64,000 nt of DNA from Leptospira ognonensis. Lineage in GTDB: Bacteria; Spirochaetota; Leptospiria; Leptospirales; Leptospiraceae. Position numbers and translations under genes: made by a program. The notes under the pieces were generated by a model. That model worked only from the letters and a program-made list of their open reading frames with translations. It was not told where the DNA came from and made no database searches. Positions 9,720 through 18,661 of the stretch are shown here, piece after piece (position 1 is the stretch's first letter; every line of letters begins with the position of its first letter). The stretch lies in NCBI RefSeq assembly GCF_004770745.1, contig NZ_RQGD01000024.1:62001-126000 (forward strand), read 5' to 3'.

Positions 9720-10886
9720 ATGAGCGAACATTGGGATGAACTACAAAATAATTTAGAACAGATTCGTGAAAAAAACCTTTTTCGGGAGTGCTTACAAAGA
9801 GACGAAATTGATTTTTGTTCCAATGATTATCTCGGCTTAGCAAACTCGCCAGAACTCATCCAACTGTTTTCACGAAATGTACTTCAAAGTTCCACAGGAT
9901 CAACAGCCTCGCGATTAGTGAGAGGACATCGGAAATCGATGTCAGACTTTGAAGCTAAGTTTTCTAATTTTGTCCATTCGGAAAATTCCTTGTTAGTCGC
10001 AAATGGTTATGTGGCAAATATGGGTTTGATTGATACGATTGCCGATTCACAAACATATATTTTTACGGACAGACTCAATCACGCTTCGATTTTAGATGGG
10101 ATAAGGATATCCGGGGCACAAAAAAAATACTATAATCACTTAGATTTAGATCATTTAGAATCTCAATTGATAAAGTTGGAAGCAAACTCTAGCCAGACGA
10201 ACAAGAAACGGATTATCGTTTCGGAAACTCTTTTCAGTATGGACGGAGACTCTCCTGATTTAAAAAAATTAATTGAGATCAAAAGAAAAAACAAATGTGT
10301 TCTTATATTGGATGAAGCGCATGCATTAGGTGTTTTTGGCAAGAATGGTAGAGGATTATGCTTTGAAACATTAACAGAAGAAGATGTTGATGAAATAGAT
10401 TATCGTGTCTATACCCTCGGTAAAGCTCTAGGTTTAGAGGGTGGTATTATTGCAACTTCGAATATTGGTAGAGATTATTTGGTCAATCGAATGCGTGCAT
10501 TTATTTTTAGCACGGCACCAATCCCGGCGATATCTTTGACAGCGATAGGCGCATTGGATATGTTAGCTGCCGCAGATGATAAGAGATACCATTTGCACAA
10601 AATAGCAAAGTTGTTTAAAGACAGACTGATTGCCGAAGGATTTCAAATTTCTCCCACTACCTCGCATATAGTTCCTGTACTGATGCCTTCCGAAAGGGAG
10701 GCTCTATCTTTTTCTGAAGCTTTGAAAAAAAGAGGTTTCGATATTCGTGCGATTCGACCTCCGACAGTTCCAAATTCTCGACTTCGGATCAGCCTAAATG
10801 CAGAGATGAGCATTTCGATGATTGAAAGTTTGGTTCTTGCATTGGTTGCAACAAGGCAGGAAATAAGTGGGCAGAAAGACGAATAA
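9720..10886 (+). CDS. bioF: 8-amino-7-oxononanoate synthase-like PLP enzyme (BioF)
   Basis: 388 residues. A fold type I PLP enzyme of the alpha-oxoamine synthase family. Visible are DFCSNDYLGLA near the N-terminus, the glycine/Ser loop STGSTASRLVRG, the LDEAHALGVFG motif containing the PLP-binding Asp and His (about 198-207), and the Schiff-base lysine in YTLGKALGLEGG (K235). BioF condenses pimeloyl-ACP or pimeloyl-CoA with alanine in biotin synthesis. The family also contains 2-amino-3-ketobutyrate ligases and serine palmitoyltransferases, but the length and motifs fit BioF best. No other bio gene is adjacent. It is followed by a GC-rich structured spacer. Confidence 0.87.
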   Translation: MSEHWDELQNNLEQIREKNLFRECLQRDEIDFCSNDYLGLANSPELIQLFSRNVLQSSTGSTASRLVRGHRKSMSDFEAKFSNFVHSENSLLVANGYVANMGLIDTIADSQTYIFTDRLNHASILDGIRISGAQKKYYNHLDLDHLESQLIKLEANSSQTNKKRIIVSETLFSMDGDSPDLKKLIEIKRKNKCVLILDEAHALGVFGKNGRGLCFETLTEEDVDEIDYRVYTLGKALGLEGGIIATSNIGRDYLVNRMRAFIFSTAPIPAISLTAIGALDMLAAADDKRYHLHKIAKLFKDRLIAEGFQISPTTSHIVPVLMPSEREALSFSEALKKRGFDIRAIRPPTVPNSRLRISLNAEMSISMIESLVLALVATRQEISGQKDE

Positions 10887-10900
10887 ATCTGCCATAAATT

Positions 10901-11005
10901 TTATGTTGGCTGGCGCCAAAAGGGAACCTGAGTTATGTGGTCAATGCGGAGAACGGGTCGCCCTCAGATCCACACCCCCCACCCAAAACAGGGCGGGGGA
11001 TTTAA
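10901..11005. other. GC-rich structured spacer between bioF and ccmH
   Basis: This gap between convergent genes is much richer in G and C than its surroundings and holds several potential stems. TTGGC (10906-10910) pairs with GCCAA (10915-10919). CTGAG (10928-10932) pairs with CTCAG (10963-10967). A strong stem-loop is formed by CCCCC-A-CCC (10976-10984) and GGG-C-GGGGG (10991-10999) around AAAACA. The last could act as a terminator for both genes, though no long T run follows. A structured RNA or repeat element is possible. A short frame crossing it (63 codons overlapping bioF) does not look like a protein. Confidence 0.45.
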
Positions 11006-11021
11006 AATCCGCGCGCGAAAA

Positions 11022-11606
11022 TTATTCCCGGTTTTCCCATGCCCTGATCCTACTTTGAAGTTCTGAAAGATCTGTTTTTCCCTTATTAGTTTCGTTTTGT
11101 ATCATGATTTTACGATTCTTTCTGAAATACAAAAAAATTCCAGTTAGTCCCAAAAGACCAAATAGAAATAAAGTACCGTTGATCCAAGTGGAATCGGGTT
11201 TGGCTAGAATTTTATCACCGAAGCCATAAACCAGAGAATCAACCATTCCTTGATTGCCCTCTTTCTGAAAGTGTAGAACAATGGAATCATTTAAGATAGC
11301 CTCACCAAACCCATGTTCCATTTTGAAAATAATTTCATCACCTGGCATGCCATCTTTAATGCGATTTTCTATAAAGTTTTTTAAGTATGCTGAGGCGGTA
11401 CACATATTGAAAGAGCATGATTGAATCGGAAGGCTAGGCAAACAGATACATCTAATCTTTGATGTAACATCTAGAAATATCTCAATGTGATTTGGATCTT
11501 TTAATGTAGTGGTTGTACTTTGCGCAAGAAGGCGGTTACTTATAAGCAATGCTCCAAAAAGAAGTATGTGAAAAAGTGAATTTCTTAAGAAAATTCTTAT
11601 TCTCAT
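11022..11606 (-). CDS. ccmH: CcmH-like cytochrome c maturation protein with altered Cys motif
   Basis: 194 residues. An N-terminal signal or anchor (about 10-28), a periplasmic helical domain and a second membrane helix (about 143-160) follow the CcmH/CycL plan. The segment with NFIENRIKDGMPGDEIIFKMEHGFGEAI matches the family helices after the Cys motif. The canonical LRCxxC is replaced by RCICLPSLPIQSCSFNMC with C53, C55, C64 and C69, so the redox chemistry or metal binding probably differs. In normal System I, CcmH reduces the apocytochrome haem-binding cysteines. Its start overlaps the ccmF stop by 4 bases, so it is the last gene of ccmE-ccmF-ccmH. Confidence 0.75.
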   Translation of the reverse strand: MRIRIFLRNSLFHILLFGALLISNRLLAQSTTTTLKDPNHIEIFLDVTSKIRCICLPSLPIQSCSFNMCTASAYLKNFIENRIKDGMPGDEIIFKMEHGFGEAILNDSIVLHFQKEGNQGMVDSLVYGFGDKILAKPDSTWINGTLFLFGLLGLTGIFLYFRKNRKIMIQNETNKGKTDLSELQSRIRAWENRE

Positions 11607-13810
11607 ACAAGTGCTTCCGATTTCTTGGATTTACGTTCACCGATAGGCAGGAGCAAAAATAATCCTGTAATAAAATATAGACCCGACCCTATCCAGATTA
11701 ATTTTACTAAAGGGTTGATCCATATTTCAAGATTTGCCACTATTTGTTTTGGAAATTGCAGGTAGAGGGAAAGCTTTTCAGCCTGGGTGCTTCCCGTAAA
11801 ATAATAATTCATAAACATCAAAGGAAGATCGGGATTTTCAGAACTCATATCTGCTTTCTCGATGGCACCAAGCTGGATGTAAAAATCCTCCTTAGGCAAA
11901 GACAGTATAGCAGGTTCACTTGTCGGAATGTGTGTTTCAAAATCGCCCGTTAGGTGGGAGATTTGTGGATAGAATCTTCTTTCTGTTACTAGTTCCGCTT
12001 CTTTATTCGTGCCTCTATAAATCGCATACGTTCCTTCCTGAGAAACAATTACGTTTTGTATATTTGGAGTTGTACCAGCACCCGCTATCAAAACAGGCTT
12101 AATCTTAAGTGTAGATGCCTCTATTTGGTATCCACCTAATATTCCCTTATCAATGGATGAATAAACGATTTCTTCAGAAGTGGGTGGTGTTAACTCGTAA
12201 TAAAATTTTATCGATGTATTCTGTTTAAATGCATTTCCTGCGTAACCGATAAATATCAATACTAAAGAAAAATGCACCAAATATCCGCCATATCTGCGTT
12301 TGTTTTTGATGAGCAGATTAAATGCCGCAAGCGGATAACTTTCCTCAGGGTTTTGCTCTTTTCTCGCTTTGGTCCCTCTGTAGTATTCTTGAAATATTCC
12401 AGCCAAGGTGAAGATCCCAATCCCTACCGTGAGCACGGAGTAAACTTCTGAGAGTAGATCTCCATACCCTGCACTTGGTTTTGTATACACTTGCGAATAA
12501 AAAAGAATATATGCTATTGCCCCAAATATGCCGGCTAGGAAAGGTTTTAACAATGTAGCAAAGAAGACGCTTCCCGCTCCTTTTCGCCAGGCAAGAAGGG
12601 GCGCAGATCCCATGAGCAATAATAAGAAAATTCCTGCTGGGACCCCCCAAGAATTGAACCAAGGTGCTTTGAATTCTTTTCCATATAAAAGTGGAGAAAA
12701 AACACCGAGAAGGATGGCAGCCGTTGAGAGAACGAGTAAAAAATTGTTTAGTAAAAAACTTCCTTCTTTTGATGTGATGGCTTCTAAATTTCTTTCTGGG
12801 CTTAGGCTTTTTTTTCTATAAATGACAAAACCAGTAAAGAAAAGGAAACTTGCAATGATGTAACAGATGAAAGGCGTCCCAATGGTTGATTTTGAAAAAC
12901 TATGGGGGCCTTCTAATACACCAGATCTAGTGATCCAAGTACCTAAAAGACTAAAATGAAATGCTAAAATTACGAGCAACATGTTCCAAAACTTGAGCAT
13001 CCCTCTCCGTTCTTGAATGACTACAGAGTGGACAAAGGCAGAAGTAAGGAGCCAAGGCATAAGGGAGGCATTTTCAACAGGATCCCATGCCCAATAACCA
13101 CCCCAACCTAACTCTTCATAGGCCCACTTTGAACCAAGTAAAATGCCAGTTCCGAGAAAGAACCAGGAAAATAGAGTCCATTTACGAATGAATTTCATCC
13201 AATCTTCTGACAACTGTCCTGATACTAGAGCTGACATGGCAATGGCAAAAGGAATGGATATGCTAACATAACCGATATAAAGAATCGGAGGGTGAATGAT
13301 CATAGCCCAATGTTGTAATAACGGGTTCAGACCTCGTCCAGCAACTGCTTCAGGTTGAAATTCTCTGAAGGGTTGCGCATCACCGTAAAAAACTGCTAGA
13401 AAACTAAAGAATCCAGATAACACGGCTAATATGATGTTCATGACAGGGATTCGATCTTGTATCGACTTTCTTGTTTGCCATAGCACGATAAACGTAAACA
13501 GATTGAGAATTAAATTCCAAAATAACAAGGAACCAGATGATCCTGACCAAATGGAAGTCATCTTATAAAATAGCGGTAAGTGTTCGCTTGAATGCATCAC
13601 CACATAATGATTACTATAGTCGGATCGCATCAATTGTGTCAGTAAAACTAAAAAGGCTAGAGAGATGACCGCGGGATTTGTCATCAAAGCCAAACGACCA
13701 ATTTCAATTCCTTTTCTATCTCCTTTGATCATCCCATAGGTAGTCTGGATTATCGAAAATAAAAGTACTGCGAGAGAGGATGCGAGAAGTATGGTTCCTA
13801 AATTATTCAT
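11603..13810 (-). CDS. ccmF: Cytochrome c haem lyase subunit CcmF
   Basis: 735 residues with about 14 membrane helices. The tryptophan-rich WWD-type signature GWGGYWAWDPVENASLMPW lies near residues 235-252, and His-containing loops such as HWAMIIHPPILYIGYV match the haem-binding histidines of the CcmF/CcsA superfamily. A periplasmic domain occupies the C-terminal third before the last helix. CcmF transfers haem from CcmE to apocytochrome c with CcmH. It overlaps ccmE and ccmH by 4 bases on each side, a tight translationally coupled operon. The ccmABC(D) genes are not in the window. Confidence 0.93.
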   Translation of the reverse strand: MNNLGTILLASSLAVLLFSIIQTTYGMIKGDRKGIEIGRLALMTNPAVISLAFLVLLTQLMRSDYSNHYVVMHSSEHLPLFYKMTSIWSGSSGSLLFWNLILNLFTFIVLWQTRKSIQDRIPVMNIILAVLSGFFSFLAVFYGDAQPFREFQPEAVAGRGLNPLLQHWAMIIHPPILYIGYVSISIPFAIAMSALVSGQLSEDWMKFIRKWTLFSWFFLGTGILLGSKWAYEELGWGGYWAWDPVENASLMPWLLTSAFVHSVVIQERRGMLKFWNMLLVILAFHFSLLGTWITRSGVLEGPHSFSKSTIGTPFICYIIASFLFFTGFVIYRKKSLSPERNLEAITSKEGSFLLNNFLLVLSTAAILLGVFSPLLYGKEFKAPWFNSWGVPAGIFLLLLMGSAPLLAWRKGAGSVFFATLLKPFLAGIFGAIAYILFYSQVYTKPSAGYGDLLSEVYSVLTVGIGIFTLAGIFQEYYRGTKARKEQNPEESYPLAAFNLLIKNKRRYGGYLVHFSLVLIFIGYAGNAFKQNTSIKFYYELTPPTSEEIVYSSIDKGILGGYQIEASTLKIKPVLIAGAGTTPNIQNVIVSQEGTYAIYRGTNKEAELVTERRFYPQISHLTGDFETHIPTSEPAILSLPKEDFYIQLGAIEKADMSSENPDLPLMFMNYYFTGSTQAEKLSLYLQFPKQIVANLEIWINPLVKLIWIGSGLYFITGLFLLLPIGERKSKKSEALV

Positions 13811-14199
13811 TTTTCTTCCGCATACCCTGCTTCATATTTTGAGGCACATTTTGCCTCAACATGACTTGCAACAAGAATTCCCTTCTCAAATTTTCCATCC
13901 ACTCGAGCCCTTGCTCCTTCCTTGAAGGCATCTGGCAGAAGGGTATCTCCAGTAAAATAAACGGGTATAGCTTTATCATTGAATTCCAATGTGAACCTAG
14001 CTTTTTTGCCTTCCCGAATGAGAGAACCAACCTTTACAAAACCCCGAACTCTCAGGTTTTGATCCGCATACTTTGCCGAACTAGCCGCGAGTTCAGACGC
14101 GTCCAGAAGCAAAAAGGACGTCTCCGTGGATGAAAAGTAGGCAATTCCCCCCAGTGAGGCACCTATGACGACGAGAAGCGCGATAAATTTTGTATTCAT
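13807..14199 (-). CDS. ccmE: Haem chaperone CcmE, Cys (CxxxY) type
   Basis: 130 residues: an N-terminal membrane anchor (about 5-22) and a small beta-barrel OB fold with RVRGFVKVGSL and IPVYFTGDTLLPDAF, as in all CcmE proteins. Typical CcmE carries haem on the His of an HxxxY motif near the C-terminus. Here the motif is CASKY with C118 and Y122, so Cys takes the place of His. Such CxxxY CcmE proteins are known from archaea and sulfate reducers as part of a variant called System I*. First gene of ccmE-ccmF-ccmH, overlapping ccmF by 4 bases. Confidence 0.92.
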   Translation of the reverse strand: MNTKFIALLVVIGASLGGIAYFSSTETSFLLLDASELAASSAKYADQNLRVRGFVKVGSLIREGKKARFTLEFNDKAIPVYFTGDTLLPDAFKEGARARVDGKFEKGILVASHVEAKCASKYEAGYAEEK

Positions 14200-14409
14200 A
14201 CCAATCTTTAGACGAAATTCAATCGTCTTCCTTCAGGCTTCCAAAAGTACAAACCTGAGTCAAGTCCAACCTGCGATTTTATTGGATGCGGAATCCCAGT
14301 TTTAAGAATGTCTGATACAAAGTGCAAGCCAAGCTAGGAACGACTCTTAGGCTCGGGATGTTTATCTTTTTGACATAATCGATCCATTAAAAAACCTGAA
14401 AGTCCTCGG

Positions 14410-14871
14410 ATGAAAACTAAAATTACCTCACGTCTCCTCCAGCTCTTTGCATTGTATCTTTTTTTCACGAGTGCTTATGCGATCACAGGCAATGTAATCA
14501 TAGTAAGAACCGGTGCTATCACGCTGGGTAAAGTTGTGTCCTCTTATAAAGAGTTCGATTATACGACGCAAACAAGAGGTAAAAGTTATGGTACCTCTCA
14601 TTACATCCAAAGGCCCATTATCAAATACAACATCAATGGTGAAACATTTGAAGTTGTTGGACAAATCAAGGGTGAAGTGGGAGATGAGTACCAAATAGGG
14701 CAAGAAGTTGAATTATATTATTCAATAGATAATCCTAGTTACTCGAAGATCAATTCTTTTTGGGAGTTTTGGTATGAACCAATCAGGAATCTATGTTTTA
14801 GTATTTTAATCTTTTTGTTCGGGACAAACTTATCACTTATTCTAAGTAAGGTGAGGTCCAGGTTTTTATAG
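14410..14871 (+). CDS. DUF3592-type membrane protein
   Basis: 153 residues with an N-terminal membrane helix (about 7-30) and a second one near 125-145. Between them is a small beta-rich domain with VSSYKEF, a repeated Y/K-rich strand, PIIKYNINGETFEV and IGQEVELYYSIDNPSYSKI, the usual pattern of DUF3592 proteins (compare VeYxxxGxxF and VxVxYdPxNP). The function of the family is unknown. One base separates it from the next small gene, so the two are probably translated together. The 210 bases upstream, separating it from the divergent ccmE, contain TTGACA at 14370-14375 but no convincing -10 at the right distance. Confidence 0.72.
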   Translation: MKTKITSRLLQLFALYLFFTSAYAITGNVIIVRTGAITLGKVVSSYKEFDYTTQTRGKSYGTSHYIQRPIIKYNINGETFEVVGQIKGEVGDEYQIGQEVELYYSIDNPSYSKINSFWEFWYEPIRNLCFSILIFLFGTNLSLILSKVRSRFL

Positions 14872-14872
14872 T

Positions 14873-15091
14873 ATGAGAAAACAGATTAAATCAAAAATCA
14901 TCGCTGTCTGCGATCAGAAAATTAACGCCAAAGGACCGAATGTAGGGTTATCGTTTTACGCTTTTTTTTCCAATCGCAACGATGAACCCGAACTTCTCAT
15001 GGAAGTCGCGCAATGGTGGATACTCACTCATAGGTTAGATCATTTTGAAAAGGCCACAAAGATTAAAAAATTGATTAAAGATAGCCTTTAA
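14873..15091 (+). CDS. Small uncharacterised protein
   Basis: 72 residues, basic at both ends, with no signal peptide or membrane helix. The helix VAQWWILTHRLDHFEKATKIKKLIKDS looks like a folded amphipathic segment. I do not recognise the family. It starts one base after the DUF3592 gene, which suggests co-translation, and its end overlaps the convergent YdcF-like gene by 17 bases. Regular codon pattern and operon position favour a real gene. Confidence 0.55.
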   Translation: MRKQIKSKIIAVCDQKINAKGPNVGLSFYAFFSNRNDEPELLMEVAQWWILTHRLDHFEKATKIKKLIKDSL

Positions 15092-15851
15092 TTCTATACG
15101 CGAATATCCCAACCCATTCCTTAATGGCAAGGCTTGTGATTTCAAGATAACTTGGGGATGGGATCCAAAGTTCAAGTGCTGGGTTTGTAAACGAAGGTGT
15201 TTTATAATCGGTGGGAAAGTTTATGAAATCCAATCCCTCTTTTTGAAACAAGGCTTCGGCGCGCTTCATATGGAACGCGGATGTAACAAGTATCATTTTT
15301 GAAAGGTGGTTGGTTTTTATAATGTTAGCCGAGGCAACAGCATTGTCCCTCGTATTCCGAGATTCACGCTCAAGAAGGAGGTCGGACTTTGGAACTCCTA
15401 ATCCAAGTATGATTTTTTCGGCAAGATCTGCTTCTCGTATTTCACCAGCAAATAGCGAACCAGACCCACCAGTGAATAATATTTTTTTAGCTTTTTTTGC
15501 TTTGTAGATTCTAACAGCATCCACCAAACGGTCGCTTGCATCTGTTAATTCTGGCCTACCAGGATGAATAGCAAGTGTGTGTATCATTCCACCCAATACA
15601 ACCACGACATCAACTTCAGGTAGAGTTTCAATTTCTATAGGAGGATAATTTTTTTCGAGTGATGCGACAAGTTTTGCGGCTATGAATGCGTTTGAAAAAA
15701 AATATAAAAATAGAAGTAGGGAACTAAAAATGAATTTTGATCTTCGGTCCTTTACTTTTAGTAGGGCGTAAATTCCCAATAAAAAAAAGAGGGAGAAGGG
15801 ATAGATAAAAATCGAGAGAACTTTAGAAAAGAAAAAGAAGATAGGGTCCAT
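15075..15851 (-). CDS. YdcF/SanA-type DUF218 membrane protein
   Basis: 258 residues with two N-terminal membrane helices (about 5-25 and 37-57) and a periplasmic DUF218 domain. Family motifs are VDVVVVLGGM, a Ser/Asp-rich helix RLVDAVRIYKAKKAKKILFTGG, LGVPKSDLLLERESRNTRDNA (quoted in part), and VTSAFHMKRAEALFQKEG. Members such as ElyC and SanA take part in envelope and undecaprenyl-phosphate or barrier homeostasis, but this protein's exact role is open. It is convergent with the small gene to its left. Confidence 0.85.
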   Translation of the reverse strand: MDPIFFFFSKVLSIFIYPFSLFFLLGIYALLKVKDRRSKFIFSSLLLFLYFFSNAFIAAKLVASLEKNYPPIEIETLPEVDVVVVLGGMIHTLAIHPGRPELTDASDRLVDAVRIYKAKKAKKILFTGGSGSLFAGEIREADLAEKIILGLGVPKSDLLLERESRNTRDNAVASANIIKTNHLSKMILVTSAFHMKRAEALFQKEGLDFINFPTDYKTPSFTNPALELWIPSPSYLEITSLAIKEWVGIFAYRIKGYL

Positions 15852-16100
15852 GCATCAAAAGGAAAAGAGGGAAGGATTCTGGCAAGAGTACCTCAACATT
15901 TCGCTCTTCTTTTCTTCTTACGGATGCTGCTCCTCGGAATATCCCGCAACTTCAACGTATATCCAGAACAAGAGAGTGATTTTCGTCTCAAATTTTGGTG
16001 ATTCGTCGGCTGATTCGGTTAAAAATCTATGGAATTAGGTTTTTTTAGTTCCAGAACCATGGCGATTCGCGTATGCTAGCAAGAAAAAAGGATGGTGAGC
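15852..16100. other. Intergenic region upstream of nhaD-type gene
   Basis: About 250 bases separate the divergent YdcF-like and antiporter genes. A 62-codon frame on the plus strand (15850-16038) is rich in Ser, Tyr and Cys, overlaps the YdcF start and has no recognisable protein character. AAAAAGG at 16085-16091 is the likely ribosome binding site of the antiporter gene, which supports ATG 16101. I do not see a good promoter or a conserved motif in the rest. Confidence 0.4.
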
Positions 16101-17606
16101 ATGTTACGAAAGCTCCTAACATTATTCGTATTTATTGCCTGCATTTGCTTTCTTTCTGCGAATTTATTTGCCGAAGGCCCAGCGACCACAGGTCAACCGA
16201 CAGTACAAGAAGACACAGGTCACTCCTCACATGATGCAGCAGCACATGCTGAGTTACCATTTTGGTCCGTGATTCCGTTTGTCGCAATCTTGCTTTCGAT
16301 CGCAATTCTGCCCATTGCCTCACACAAAACAGAGCATTGGTGGGAAAATAACAATAACAAATTGATGGTTGCGGTCGGACTTGGAGCGATCTCGTTTATC
16401 GTGCTTCTCGTTTATGGTTATGGCCATGCCATTTTTCATACCGTCGTCTTCGATTATGTGCCTTTTATCATCCTACTAGCCTCTCTTTTTTATATCTCAG
16501 GTGGTATCGTGATCAAGGGGGATATTCAGGCCACTCCTCTCAATAACTCGATATACCTTTTCATTGGAGCATCCCTCGCGTCTTTTATTGGAACGACAGG
16601 TGCTTCCATGTTACTCATCAGACCATTATTGAAAACGAATAGTGAACGTAAGTATGTGGTTCATACAGTTGTATTTTTCATTTTTCTCGTATCAAACATC
16701 GGTGGTTCGCTCACTCCACTTGGTGACCCTCCCTTATTTTTAGGTTATCTAAAGGGTGTTCCATTTACTTGGACCTTTGGTCTCTTACCAGAAATGCTTT
16801 TTGCAGCGGTCATTTTGCTTACTGTTTATTTTGTTTGGGATACAATTGCGTATAAAAAGGAAACTAAAAAAGATATAAAAAAAGACATTCAATCTGCAGT
16901 TCCTTTTTCCATCGGTGGACAGGTAAACTTCGTTTGGTTGTTTGGTGTAATTCTCTCTGTTGCGTTTTTGAATAGCAATTACATTCCAGCGATCAAAGCC
17001 AATCCATTTCTTGGATTTATACGAGAAGCAGTGTTACTCGGTCTGATTGCAGCATCGAAGTATACTTCCAAAGCAGAATTTAGAAAGTTTAATAACTTTA
17101 CGCTGCATCCGATACAAGAAGTTGCCTATTTGTTTATCGGTATTTTCATCACCATGATTCCTGCACTCGTTCTTCTCGAGGCTCATGGAAAAGAGTTGGG
17201 TGTGACATCAGATTGGCATTTCTATTGGGCAGCGGGAATTTTTTCTTCTGTCCTTGATAATGCTCCCACCTATCTAACTTTCGGTTCTTTAGCGGCAGGT
17301 CTTTCTGGTCTCACGACTGAAAACTTCTATTATTTTGCGACACACACGACTCCAGATGCGATCGAACAGTTGAAGGCACTTTCTACTTTCACGCAACCTC
17401 AGTTAGAAGGATTACTAAAAGCAATTTCGGTCGGGGCTGTATTTATGGGTGCGAACACTTACATTGGTAATGCACCTAACTTTATGGTGAAGTCAGTCGC
17501 TGAAGAAAACAAAGTAAAGATGCCTTCGTTCGGTGGTTACTTAGCTTATTCTATGGGAGTATTAATTCCTGTATTTATACTGATTACTTTCGTATTTTTC
17601 GTTTAG
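16101..17606 (+). CDS. nhaD: NhaD-type sodium:proton antiporter
   Basis: About 501 residues with an N-terminal cleavable or anchor helix (LLTLFVFIACICFLSANLFA), a His/Ala-rich periplasmic stretch, then about 12 membrane helices. Motifs FIGTTGASMLLIRPLL, NIGGSLTPLGDPPLFLGYLKG and SVLDNAPTYLTF are those of the NhaD branch of the ion transporter superfamily, which exports Na+ or Li+ against protons. I prefer ATG 16101 to ATG 16092 because AAGG lies at a proper distance only from the former. The gene ends just before a strong inverted repeat that probably terminates both it and the convergent DUF368 gene. Confidence 0.85.
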   Translation: MLRKLLTLFVFIACICFLSANLFAEGPATTGQPTVQEDTGHSSHDAAAHAELPFWSVIPFVAILLSIAILPIASHKTEHWWENNNNKLMVAVGLGAISFIVLLVYGYGHAIFHTVVFDYVPFIILLASLFYISGGIVIKGDIQATPLNNSIYLFIGASLASFIGTTGASMLLIRPLLKTNSERKYVVHTVVFFIFLVSNIGGSLTPLGDPPLFLGYLKGVPFTWTFGLLPEMLFAAVILLTVYFVWDTIAYKKETKKDIKKDIQSAVPFSIGGQVNFVWLFGVILSVAFLNSNYIPAIKANPFLGFIREAVLLGLIAASKYTSKAEFRKFNNFTLHPIQEVAYLFIGIFITMIPALVLLEAHGKELGVTSDWHFYWAAGIFSSVLDNAPTYLTFGSLAAGLSGLTTENFYYFATHTTPDAIEQLKALSTFTQPQLEGLLKAISVGAVFMGANTYIGNAPNFMVKSVAEENKVKMPSFGGYLAYSMGVLIPVFILITFVFFV

Positions 17607-17613
17607 ATTGCTT

Positions 17614-17645
17614 TTTGGTGTAGAGGAATTTCTCTCTACACCAAA
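17614..17645. terminator. Bidirectional terminator hairpin
   Basis: A perfect 12-base stem TTTGGTGTAGAG (17614-17625) with CTCTACACCAAA (17634-17645) and an 8-base loop lies between two convergent genes. T residues follow on the plus strand (TTTTC) and the complementary A-rich flank gives a T run on the minus strand. This fits a shared rho-independent terminator. Confidence 0.8.
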
Positions 17646-17653
17646 TTTTCTTC

Positions 17654-18634
17654 TTAGTCTTCTTTTAGATTTTCTAATTGGTTTAAGCCAAAACCGAGTG
17701 CAATCCCGATAAGTAAAGCAAGTCCAGGGATCACTGTTTCATCGAAATTCGCAGGCAAAATATTTTTTGCTGTCGCAATCTGAATGTCTCGTTTCACCTC
17801 TCCACTTCTGCCAACGATGGCTTGTCCATTGGCATAGTCTTTAAAGGGCCAGAGGATGAAAAAGGAACCAAGGATTAGGCCGAGTAAAAAAGTCATCGTG
17901 TGCGATTTATATTTTTTAAATAACCATTTAACAAAGTGCGTAAATACAATCAGACCCACCAAACATCCAAGAGCAAAGGCAACAAGGAAAAAGATAGAAT
18001 CTAGCTCTAGAATATTGGAAAGTTTGCCGATCACGATTTGATACTCGCCTAAAACTAGCATAATATAAGAACCAGAGATACCCGGAAGGATCATTGCCGA
18101 GATCGCGATCATACCTGTAAGGAAGGCTATGAGCGGATTTTCTGAACCAGTTGTATCGCCCATAAACAAACTTGGAAGGATGGTAAGAGCTATGCCTGGA
18201 ATCAGATAGATCCATTCTTTGATGCCGTGATTTTCTATTAATTTATAAGGAACAGATAAAGAGGGAATGATGAGTCCGATAAACAAAGCCAAGGTGGCTG
18301 CCGGATGATTTTGCAATAGAAATTGGATTAATTTTGCGCCGGAGATTACGGAGAGCAGCAATCCGAAGCCTAAAAAGGCTAAAAACCAAAAATCAATTCG
18401 CTTCATCTCCTTTCTGAAATGTTCTCGTTTCGTAGGATTTGTAAAACCTATGAGAAATTGAATAGTAACTGAAACTGTGATTCCATTGATCGATGTAATC
18501 GCTGTAATCAATCGATCGTAAAGACCGAGTATGAGAGCAAAAGTTCCACCGGACACTCCGGGTATCAAATTGGCAATTCCGATCAAAAATCCATTAAGGA
18601 TACAAAATAGAATTTCTTTTTTAGTTAGTGGCAT
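17654..18634 (-). CDS. DUF368 polyprenyl-phosphate transporter
   Basis: 326 residues, about 9 membrane helices. Two inverted family repeats are visible: IANLIPGVSGGTFALILGLYD near the N-terminus (partial quote) and ILPGISGSYIMLVLGEY in the middle. DUF368 proteins (PopT) were shown to recycle undecaprenyl phosphate across the cytoplasmic membrane. The neighbouring gene encodes a transferase that loads sugars onto the same lipid carrier, which supports an envelope lipid-carrier role here. Its start lies 27 bases downstream of the transferase stop, so they are likely co-transcribed. Confidence 0.88.
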   Translation of the reverse strand: MPLTKKEILFCILNGFLIGIANLIPGVSGGTFALILGLYDRLITAITSINGITVSVTIQFLIGFTNPTKREHFRKEMKRIDFWFLAFLGFGLLLSVISGAKLIQFLLQNHPAATLALFIGLIIPSLSVPYKLIENHGIKEWIYLIPGIALTILPSLFMGDTTGSENPLIAFLTGMIAISAMILPGISGSYIMLVLGEYQIVIGKLSNILELDSIFFLVAFALGCLVGLIVFTHFVKWLFKKYKSHTMTFLLGLILGSFFILWPFKDYANGQAIVGRSGEVKRDIQIATAKNILPANFDETVIPGLALLIGIALGFGLNQLENLKED

Positions 18635-18661
18635 AGGAGAAAGAGTTTACAAACTAAATCT

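Noticed and set aside
10901..11000. Cobalamin-type riboswitch or SRP-like RNA in the GC-rich block
   Set aside because: AAAAGGGAA is suggestive, but the B12-box and other conserved pieces are missing and no gene lies downstream in the right direction.
10867..11058. 63-codon plus-strand frame after bioF
   Set aside because: It overlaps the bioF end, crosses the GC-rich stems and has low protein character.
14370..14398. TTGACA upstream of the DUF3592 gene as promoter
   Set aside because: No acceptable -10 is found 15-19 bases downstream.
15850..16038. 62-codon frame upstream of the antiporter gene
   Set aside because: It overlaps the YdcF-like start, has odd composition and no ribosome binding site.
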